Positions 1 to 4,967 of a stretch of DNA of 5,051 nt are shown here, piece after piece. The notes below the pieces were generated by a model. It saw only the letters and a program-made list of their open reading frames with translations. It had not been told where the DNA came from and made no database searches. The number at the start of each line of letters is the position of its first letter. The stretch's first letter is position 1. A program made the translations under genes and the position numbers. This stretch comes from Kiritimatiellia bacterium (GTDB taxonomy: Bacteria; Verrucomicrobiota; Kiritimatiellia; RFP12; UBA3636), in assembly GCA_017476965.1 (NCBI GenBank), contig JAFUXX010000324.1, forward strand, positions 1-5,051, written 5' to 3'.

Positions 1-1071
1 CAGCTGTGCGCGCTCGAAAAGGGCCGCCGCCAGCCGTCGCTGCGCACGCTCAAGCGGGTGTGCGAAGCGCTCGGAGCTGAGCCGTCGGACGTCCTCCGCG
101 CCGCTTCCGCCGCCGCCGGAGCGCCCCCGCCGCCCGAAAGCCCCGCCGGCTCGTTCCTGCCCGGGATGGAAGACCTCTTCCAGACGCCGGAGGAGCGGCT
201 TTTCTCGCCGTTGGCGCACCGCGGCATGGTGCGCACCGTGCTGCCCGATCCGTACGCCGCGCCGCCGCCGGACGACGAAAGCGTGCGCGCCATCGAATCG
301 CGCCTCGCGGACTACCTCCGCCTCGAAACGATCTGCGGCGCGTTCGCCGGCGCGTCGATCCCGCTCACGATCCCGTTCCAGCAGGACGCCTCCGGCGCGG
401 AAGAGCTCGCGGGCCGCGTCCGCGCCCACCTCGGGCTCGGCGACTCGATCGTGCTGGACTACGTTTCCGTGCTCGAAAACCACGGCATCCGCGTCGTGTT
501 CCTGCCGCTGCCGCCGGGCGTGGGGAGCCTCGGCTTCCACGACGCGCGCAACGGCGGCGCCGCGTTCGCCGTGTCGGACTCCACCACGACGGAAAAGCAG
601 CTTTTCCGCATCGCTACCGAGCTGGCGTGGCTGTACCTCTTCGTCCGCAACGGCAACAAGCCCGTGCCGGAGAGCGCCGAAGCGAACCGCCGCTTCGCCA
701 AATACTTCGCCGCGTGCTTCCTGCTGCCCTCCGCGGCGGTCCGCACCGTGGCCGCCTCGCTCGGCGCGCGCCGGGGCGACTGGACGTACCCGCTCGTCCT
801 GCGCGTGAAGCGCCATTTCGGCGTGAGCGCCGAGGCGTTCGCGTACAGGCTGCTCGAACTCGGCCTGTCGGACGAAACCCGCACCGCGGCGCTCGTCGAA
901 AAGACGCGCGCGCACTACGCGACGCACCAGAACCGCGAACCGGGCCTGCCGGCCCCGGCGCTCGTGCGCGACGGCCGCCTCGCCGACATGCTGGAGCGCG
1001 CGCGCTCCGTGCCGGGCGCGTACGACGAAATCCGCGGCATCGCCCGCCGCGCCGGCATCGCGTTCGACTGA
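1..1071 (+). CDS. XRE-family regulator fused to a degenerate ImmA/IrrE (DUF955) domain, 5'-truncated by the window edge
   Basis: The frame is open from base 1 to a TGA at 1069-1071, giving 356 visible residues. The first ~35 residues (LEKGRRQPSLRTLKRVCEAL and on) match the second half of an XRE helix-turn-helix, so roughly 30 N-terminal residues lie outside the window; the GTG at 58 is inside this domain and is not the real start. A Pro/Ala-rich linker follows (~36-52), then an ImmA/IrrE-like region: AEELAGRVRAHLGLG, a segment of the type LENHGIRVVFLPLP, and the helix LFRIATELAWLYLF. In catalytic members this helix carries HExxH. Here both His are replaced (T206, W210), while the motif Glu (E207) and the downstream EAN Glu (E227, in EANRRFAKYF) remain. 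Family knowledge: XRE-ImmA proteins regulate mobile elements, stress genes or metabolism, some by cleaving a repressor. This copy probably binds DNA and perhaps a ligand without proteolysis (inference). It is followed by codB on the same strand, which has its own candidate promoter. Confidence 0.85.
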   Translation, partial: QLCALEKGRRQPSLRTLKRVCEALGAEPSDVLRAASAAAGAPPPPESPAGSFLPGMEDLFQTPEERLFSPLAHRGMVRTVLPDPYAAPPPDDESVRAIESRLADYLRLETICGAFAGASIPLTIPFQQDASGAEELAGRVRAHLGLGDSIVLDYVSVLENHGIRVVFLPLPPGVGSLGFHDARNGGAAFAVSDSTTTEKQLFRIATELAWLYLFVRNGNKPVPESAEANRRFAKYFAACFLLPSAAVRTVAASLGARRGDWTYPLVLRVKRHFGVSAEAFAYRLLELGLSDETRTAALVEKTRAHYATHQNREPGLPAPALVRDGRLADMLERARSVPGAYDEIRGIARRAGIAFD

Positions 1072-1104
1072 CGCCCGTCGTCGGCACCCCGCGGCGGCGC
1101 GGAT

Positions 1105-1133
1105 TTGACTGCGACCCCGGCTTGTGGCAGTAT
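1105..1133 (+). promoter_or_regulatory. candidate sigma70-type promoter for codB
   Basis: TTGACT (1105-1110) and CAGTAT (1128-1133) are separated by exactly 17 bases. The -35 matches five of six consensus positions; the -10 is weak, with three of six. Transcription would start near 1140, leaving a leader of about 114 nt before the codB ATG. The site lies in an otherwise gene-free gap (1072-1253), just after the upstream regulator gene ends. It is supported by pattern only. Confidence 0.45.
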
Positions 1134-1147
1134 CCGCCTCCCGGCGG
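1134..1147 (+). other. small GC stem-loop at the start of the codB leader
   Basis: CCGCC (1134-1138) and GGCGG (1143-1147) form a 5-bp perfect stem around a TCCC loop, immediately downstream of the candidate -10. It could be part of an operator or a 5'-end RNA hairpin. In DNA this GC-rich such stems arise often by chance. The rest of the 1148-1253 leader shows no riboswitch I recognise and no strong Shine-Dalgarno; a GGAG near 1187 is too far from the ATG to act as one. Confidence 0.2.
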
Positions 1148-1253
1148 CGGGGCGTCCCGCACCATGCACACCGTACGCCGCCGGTCACGGAGAAATCCCG
1201 CGCGACGCGCGGCGCTCCACTCCGCTCGGCGGCACAAAATCCACCGAAAACAA

Positions 1254-2726
1254 ATGAGCAACAATGCCGATGGCGCGGTCTCCGCGGCCAAAGCGCCTGC
1301 CGGAGGACACGACTTCGAACAATCGAGCGTGGCCGAAAACCAGAAGCGCGGCTTCTGGTCCATGTTCGTCATCATGATGGGCTTCACGTTCTTCTCGGCC
1401 TCCATGTGGGTCGGGTTGACTCTGGCCAACGGTCTCACCGCCGGACGGTTCTTCTGGGCCGTCATGGCCGGCAACCTGATCCTCGGCGCGTACACCGCGC
1501 TCCTGGCCTACCCCGCCGCAAAGACCGGCCTGTCCGTCCACCTGCTTTCGCGCTACTCCTTCGGCACCTTCGGCTCCGACATCCCGTCGGCCGTCCTCGC
1601 CGTGACCCAGATCGGCTGGTTCGGCGTGGGCGTCGCGATGTTCTCGATCCCCGCCGCCTGGTGGCTCTCCGACGCCTCCTGGCTCCAGGGCACATGGTTC
1701 GTCGGCGGCACATGGGAGCCCTTCTTCGGCGCCGAGAAGGAGCTGCCGCTGCGTCTCCTCTGGACGCTCACCATCGTCGCCGGCGTGGCGATGACGTCCT
1801 CCGCCTACTTCGGCATCAAGGCGCTCCACGTTATCTCCGTGATCTCCGTCCCCGCCATCGCGATTCTCGGCGGCTGGTCCGCAATCCAGGCGCTTTTCTT
1901 CGACTCGCCGGCGTTCATCGCCGAGCACAATTCCGCGATCGACGCGGCCTCGATCAAGCATGGCTGGGACGCGCTCGCCAACCACGTCCCCGGCATCGAC
2001 CCCAAGACCGGCGCCTCACTCGCGATCGGCATGGTCTCCGCCATCTCGCTCGGCATCGGCTCCTTCGTCTCCGGCGGTTCCTGCACGCCCGACTTCACCC
2101 GCTTCGCGAAGAACGCGAAGATCGCAGTCCTGACGACCGTTCTCGCCTTCTTCATCGGCAACTCCCTGATGTTCTTCTTCGGTGGCGCCGCCGCAATGGT
2201 CTATGGCAAGAACGACATTTCGCTCGTGATGCAGCTGCAGGGTCTGCTCGTCCCGGCCGTGATCGTGCTGCTGCTCAACATCTGGACGACCAACGACAAC
2301 GCCCTCTACACCTCCGGCCTCGGCATCTCCAACATCACCGGACTCCCGAAGCGCTGGGTCGTGCTCTTCAACGGCGCGCTCGGCACCGTCGCCGCGCTGT
2401 GGCTCTACAACAACTTCTGCGGCTGGCTGAACATCCTCAACACCTTCATCCCGCCCTGCGGCGCGATCCTCATCACCGACTTCTTCCTCGTGAACCGCCG
2501 CCGCTACCCTGCGATGGCCGATAAGAAGTTCGTCACGGTCTCCGCACCCGCAGTCGTGGCATGGGCGCTCGGCTCGGTCGTGGCGCTCGCCGGCTTCAAC
2601 AAGTTCGGCCTCGGCGACGCGATGCCGTTCCTCGAAAAGGGCATCCCCGCCGTGAACGGAATGGTCGTCGCGGCCGTCGTCTACGTCGCGCTTTCCGCCG
2701 CGTTCCGCGGCAACCGCCAGTCGTAG
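1254..2726 (+). CDS. codB: cytosine permease, NCS1 family
   Basis: This 490-residue inner-membrane transporter should import cytosine by cation symport for pyrimidine salvage. Stretches match E. coli CodB closely: TFFSASMWVG (45-54), TQIGWFGVGVAMFSIP (118-133), GSFVSGG (269-275) with DFTRF (280-284), FFIGNSLMFFFG (299-310) and LNIWTTNDNALYTSGLG (341-357). W122 and F271 align with CodB W108 and F204, the aromatic pair that holds the base in the known CodB structure. About 12 membrane segments are expected. The ATG at 1254 is chosen because the family N-terminus begins there; an in-frame ATG at 1164 would add an Arg/His-rich, non-coding-looking stretch. It is longer than E. coli CodB (419 aa), mainly through two enlarged loops (~134-165 and ~215-255). 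No codA deaminase is adjacent, so the partner enzyme must be elsewhere. The exact substrate could be a related nucleobase. Confidence 0.93.
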   Translation: MSNNADGAVSAAKAPAGGHDFEQSSVAENQKRGFWSMFVIMMGFTFFSASMWVGLTLANGLTAGRFFWAVMAGNLILGAYTALLAYPAAKTGLSVHLLSRYSFGTFGSDIPSAVLAVTQIGWFGVGVAMFSIPAAWWLSDASWLQGTWFVGGTWEPFFGAEKELPLRLLWTLTIVAGVAMTSSAYFGIKALHVISVISVPAIAILGGWSAIQALFFDSPAFIAEHNSAIDAASIKHGWDALANHVPGIDPKTGASLAIGMVSAISLGIGSFVSGGSCTPDFTRFAKNAKIAVLTTVLAFFIGNSLMFFFGGAAAMVYGKNDISLVMQLQGLLVPAVIVLLLNIWTTNDNALYTSGLGISNITGLPKRWVVLFNGALGTVAALWLYNNFCGWLNILNTFIPPCGAILITDFFLVNRRRYPAMADKKFVTVSAPAVVAWALGSVVALAGFNKFGLGDAMPFLEKGIPAVNGMVVAAVVYVALSAAFRGNRQS

Positions 2727-2732
2727 CAAACG

Positions 2733-2774
2733 AAAAAATCAGCGCCCGGGCTCCCTTGGCAGGAGCCTGAGCGC
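2733..2774 (-). terminator. intrinsic terminator of the OmpA-pseudopilin operon, stem inside the pseudopilin coding sequence
   Basis: On the - strand, GGCTCC (2767-2762) and GGAGCC (2754-2749) pair around a 7-nt loop. The stem extends outward through one A.C mismatch, one C-G pair and one G.U wobble to a GCGC/GCGC base (2774-2771 with 2745-2742). This gives an almost continuous 13-bp stem. The pseudopilin stop codon TGA (2741-2739) follows directly, then six T (2738-2733). On the + strand no T tract follows the hairpin, so it should act only on - strand transcripts. Confidence 0.8.
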
Positions 2775-3122
2775 GATGGCATCCGCACCGGTGGCGCGAA
2801 CCGAAACCGCGCCGTCGGTGCGGCGCGTTTCCACCCTCACGGGGCCGTAGTGCCGGACCGTGACCTCGGGCACGTCCTTGCCGACAGCGAGCTCCGCCTC
2901 CGCGGTCCGCAGCGCGACGTGGGCGGCGAAAGCGCGCTCCGTGCCGTCCGCGGCGGCGCGGACGGCGGAAGACGCGATGCGCAGCGCGGCCAGGGCGGGC
3001 AGGGCCGCGGAAACGAGCAGGGAGAGCGCGACGACGGCCTCGACGAGAGTTTCGCCGCGCTCCGCCGCGGAACGCGGGCGAAGCGCGGCGGAACGGTCGC
3101 GATTGCGGCGGCGGAAGGTCAC
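2739..3122 (-). CDS. GspI/PilV-like minor pseudopilin (prepilin-type N-terminal methylation domain)
   Basis: This protein has 127 residues. After an Arg-rich leader (8 Arg in residues 1-22) comes a type IV prepilin motif, G23-ETLVEAVVAL, with the conserved Glu at +5 (E28) and a hydrophobic helix to about residue 50. Prepilin peptidase should cut after G23. Position +1 is Glu rather than the usual Phe. The segment TERAFAAHVALRTAEAEL (61-78) resembles the post-helix region of GspI (EKTFALWVADNQLAEL in E. coli-type proteins), and the overall size also fits a minor pseudopilin. The start is a GTG (3122-3120) overlapping the TGA of the upstream OmpA-type gene, so translation is probably coupled. 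No other secretion or pilus genes are in view, so its machine is unknown. The last codons also form the terminator stem. The pilin-like assignment is firm; the GspI versus PilV label is not. Confidence 0.8.
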   Translation of the reverse strand: MTFRRRNRDRSAALRPRSAAERGETLVEAVVALSLLVSAALPALAALRIASSAVRAAADGTERAFAAHVALRTAEAELAVGKDVPEVTVRHYGPVRVETRRTDGAVSVRATGADAIALRLLPREPGR

Positions 3123-4762
3123 TCGCCGGGATTGACGTAGTTGACCTTGCCGGCCTTGGCGCCGGAGATGTAGACCTCGACGCGGCGGTTGGCGACGTTG
3201 CCGGAAACGGGGTCGTTGGCGGCCTTCGGGTAGTCGAAGCCGTAGCCCACGGCGTTGATGCGCGCGGCGTCCACCCCCTTGAGCTCGAAGTAGCGGGCCA
3301 CGGCGCGGGCGCGCTTCTCGGAGAGGCGGATGTTGTAGTTGCGCTTGGAGGTGGCGCGCTGGTCGGCGTGGCCTTCGACGGCGGCCGTGGCGCCGGGATT
3401 CTCGAGCAGGACCTTGGCGACCTTGTCGAGCTGGTCGAAGAACTCGGGCTTCACGACGTCCTTGTCCGTGTCGAAGACGATGTTGAGCTCGAAGAAGAGC
3501 AGGTCGTCGGAGGGGTCGAGCGGGTCGGTGTGGTCGAAGAGGACCTCGTGGCCGTCGCGCACGCCGCCCTTGTCCGTGTCGGGATCGAGCGGGTTGGTCT
3601 TGGACTCCAGCACCTCGAAGCCGTCGGAGAGCAGGTCGTAGTCCGAATCGGGGTTGAGCGGGTCGGTCTTGTGCGTCAGCACCTCGGCGCCGTCCGTGAG
3701 GCCGTCGTTGTCCGTGTCCGGGTTGAGCGGATCGGTCTTGTGCGTGAGCACCTCCTCGCCGTCCTTGAGGCCGTCGCCGTCCGTGTCCGGGTTGAGCGGG
3801 TCGGTGCGGTAGGTCTTGACCTCGTCGCCGTCGAGCAGGCCGTCGCCGTCCGTGTCCGGGTTGAGCGGGTCGGTGCGCCAGGTGCGGACCTCCTCGCCGT
3901 CCTTGAGGCCGTCGCCGTCCGTGTCGGGGTTGAGCGGATCGGTCTTGTAGTGCTTGACCTCCTCGCCGTCGAGCAGGCCGTCGCCGTCCGTGTCCGGATT
4001 GTTCGGGTCGGTGTGGTAGACGTTGAGCTCCTCCCAGTCGGTGAGGCCGTCGCCGTCAGAATCGAGGACGACCGGGGCGGCCGCGACCGGGTCCTCGGCG
4101 ATCTTTTCGGCGCCGAAGCGGTACACGAACCCGGCGTCCACCGTGTGGTTGAACTCGGTGTTGTAGCCGGCCAGGTCGATGCGGGTGTCGAGACGGAGGC
4201 TCCACGCGTCCGAAAGGTGCCACATCACGCCGCCGCCGGCGCGCAGGGCGAAGGAGACGGACTCGTCCATCACGTCCTTGCCGTAGGTCTCGATGCCGGC
4301 GCCGCCGATGAGGTACGGGTCGATGCGGTCGTACTTCGAGAAGTGGAACATCGCGTCGCCGAAGAGCATGAGGCCCCACGTGTCGTCGAAATACCTGTCG
4401 TCGCCCTTCGACTTGGACTGCGGGCGGTCGTGGAGGCGGTAAACCCCGTCGTCGTCGCGCCAGCCGTAACCGGAGAGGTTTTCGTCCATCTTCGGGGCGA
4501 ACACGACGCTCGCTTCGAAGCTCCACCACTCGCTCCAGTCGTAGCCGAGGCGGAGAGTGACGTACAGCGCGTCTTCGAGCGGCTCGTCGCCTTCGAGGTT
4601 CCAGTAGCCGATGCCGGGGCTCAGGTACCAGCGGCCGTAATCCTCGAGGCTTTCGAGGGCCGCTTCGGAGGAAGTTTCCACCGCTGCGGGCGGCGGCTCT
4701 GCGGCTTGCGCGGCCGCGGCTGAAAGCGCCGCTGCGGCGGCGATGGCGTTGCGGATTTTCAC
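3119..4762 (-). CDS. OmpA-family outer-membrane protein with eight TSP3 calcium-binding repeats
   Basis: This protein has 547 residues. The GTG at 4762 is chosen because it puts a Sec signal peptide at the N-terminus (VKIRN, then an Ala-rich core, cleavage near AQA|AE at 20-21). The frame stays open upstream to an ATG at 4981, but that extension reads like non-coding sequence and would bury the signal. Residues ~40-218 look like an OmpA-type beta-barrel with alternating aromatic/polar strands. Residues 234-417 are eight 23-residue TSP3 repeats (DTDGDGLxDGEEV pattern). Residues ~422-531 are an OmpA peptidoglycan-binding domain: GHADQ (464-468), YNIRLSEKRA (476-485), GVDAARI, GYG and NRRVEV (525-530). 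D467 and R484 occupy the positions that bind diaminopimelate in known OmpA domains. It should tether the outer membrane to peptidoglycan, with a Ca-stiffened spacer between (inference). It is first in an operon with the pseudopilin gene. No clear Shine-Dalgarno precedes the GTG. Confidence 0.92.
   Translation of the reverse strand: MKIRNAIAAAAALSAAAAQAAEPPPAAVETSSEAALESLEDYGRWYLSPGIGYWNLEGDEPLEDALYVTLRLGYDWSEWWSFEASVVFAPKMDENLSGYGWRDDDGVYRLHDRPQSKSKGDDRYFDDTWGLMLFGDAMFHFSKYDRIDPYLIGGAGIETYGKDVMDESVSFALRAGGGVMWHLSDAWSLRLDTRIDLAGYNTEFNHTVDAGFVYRFGAEKIAEDPVAAAPVVLDSDGDGLTDWEELNVYHTDPNNPDTDGDGLLDGEEVKHYKTDPLNPDTDGDGLKDGEEVRTWRTDPLNPDTDGDGLLDGDEVKTYRTDPLNPDTDGDGLKDGEEVLTHKTDPLNPDTDNDGLTDGAEVLTHKTDPLNPDSDYDLLSDGFEVLESKTNPLDPDTDKGGVRDGHEVLFDHTDPLDPSDDLLFFELNIVFDTDKDVVKPEFFDQLDKVAKVLLENPGATAAVEGHADQRATSKRNYNIRLSEKRARAVARYFELKGVDAARINAVGYGFDYPKAANDPVSGNVANRRVEVYISGAKAGKVNYVNPGE
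3512..4063 (-). repeat. eight tandem 69-bp units encoding TSP3 repeats
   Basis: Residues 234-417 divide exactly into eight 23-residue units with no spacers (8 x 69 bp = 552 bp). Unit 1 is 3995-4063 and unit 8 is 3512-3580. The consensus is DTDGDGLxDGEEVxxxxTDPLNP. Units 1-5 keep DxDGDG and unit 6 has DTDNDG. Unit 7 has DSDYDLLSDG, and unit 8 has DTDKGGVRDG, which lacks the third Asp. Units 2 and 4 share GLLDG while units 3 and 5 share GLKDG, in both protein and DNA, indicating duplication of a two-unit block. Confidence 0.93.
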
Positions 4763-4828
4763 TGGTAGACGTCTCGGCTGGATGGTTTCTTGAGTCGGAA
4801 AAGGGAGGTTGCGGCGCGCGGAAACGGC

Positions 4829-4862
4829 CGCGGGAGGGATGATACCACAAAAACCTCCCGCG
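4829..4862. promoter_or_regulatory. 9-bp inverted repeat enclosing the -10 of the operon promoter (possible operator)
   Basis: CGCGGGAGG (4829-4837) and CCTCCCGCG (4854-4862) are perfect inverted copies separated by 16 bases. The -10 hexamer lies in the spacer, one arm fills most of the -35/-10 spacer, and the other arm covers the expected transcription start. A 9-bp perfect dyad placed this way is a reasonable operator candidate for a dimeric regulator. The arms are GC-rich, in GC-rich DNA, so chance is not excluded. Confidence 0.4.
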
Positions 4863-4867
4863 CACAA
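4839..4867 (-). promoter_or_regulatory. candidate sigma70-type promoter for the OmpA-pseudopilin operon
   Basis: On the - strand, TTGTGC (4867-4862) and TATCAT (4844-4839) are separated by 17 bases. The -10 matches five of six consensus positions, while the -35 matches only its TTG. Transcription would begin near 4832, giving a leader of about 70 nt to the GTG at 4762. The local AT-rich patch stands out from the GC-rich surroundings. Confidence 0.55.
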
Positions 4868-4881
4868 AACAAAAAAACGCG

Positions 4882-4910
4882 CGGCCGATTTGCCATGAGC
4901 GGCCGTTTTT
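4882..4910. terminator. GC hairpin flanked by A and T tracts, possible bidirectional terminator
   Basis: CGGCCG (4882-4887) and CGGCCG (4900-4905) pair around a 12-nt loop. On the + strand, TTTTT (4906-4910) follows directly. On the - strand a run of seven T (4877-4871) follows after a CGCG gap. No complete gene in view ends here on either strand. It could insulate the operon promoter from transcription entering from the right. It overlaps the possible divergent promoter at 4890-4918, so both readings are unlikely to hold together. Confidence 0.35.
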
Positions 4911-4918
4911 GGCATACT
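4890..4918 (+). promoter_or_regulatory. possible divergent promoter reading rightward
   Basis: TTGCCA (4890-4895) and CATACT (4913-4918) are 17 bases apart, matching five of six and four of six consensus positions. They lie about 50 bases before an ATG (4968) that opens a frame to the window edge. The stretch just before the -10 (TTTTTGG) resembles that of the other two candidate promoters. It competes with the terminator reading of the same bases. Confidence 0.35.
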
Positions 4919-4967
4919 TCGGACGGCTTTCGGCCGCCGGTGCGGCGCGCCGGGGCTCCCCGGACGG

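Noticed and set aside
627..1253. An in-frame upstream extension of codB
   Set aside because: The extension is Arg-rich, overlaps the regulator gene, and goes beyond the usual CodB N-terminus, which begins near the ATG at 1254.
1134..1253. A purine- or pyrimidine-sensing riboswitch in the codB leader
   Set aside because: Only one 5-bp stem-loop is evident; I see no conserved junction or pseudoknot elements of known riboswitches.
614..1495. A 293-codon - strand frame across the regulator gene and the codB start
   Set aside because: It is extremely Arg-rich and antisense to two well-supported genes; typical of GC-rich DNA.
1124..2524. A 466-codon frame overlapping codB on the same strand
   Set aside because: It is dominated by Arg, His and Pro with no domain pattern; the codB frame matches NCS1 permeases throughout.
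3512..4063. The regular 69-bp repeats as a possible CRISPR array or non-coding satellite
   Set aside because: There are no unique spacers between short identical repeats. The period is a multiple of three and each unit encodes a TSP3 motif.
3368..4723. A 451-codon open frame on the + strand opposite the OmpA-TSP3 gene
   Set aside because: Its repetitive Val/Glu/Arg sequence is the mirror of the TSP3 units and of GC-rich codons. The - strand product has a signal peptide, a barrel, TSP3 repeats and an OmpA domain, so the + frame is a shadow.
4767..4774. AGACGTCT, a perfect 8-bp palindrome just before the OmpA-type GTG
   Set aside because: Palindromes of this length occur by chance about once every few hundred bases, and it does not extend.
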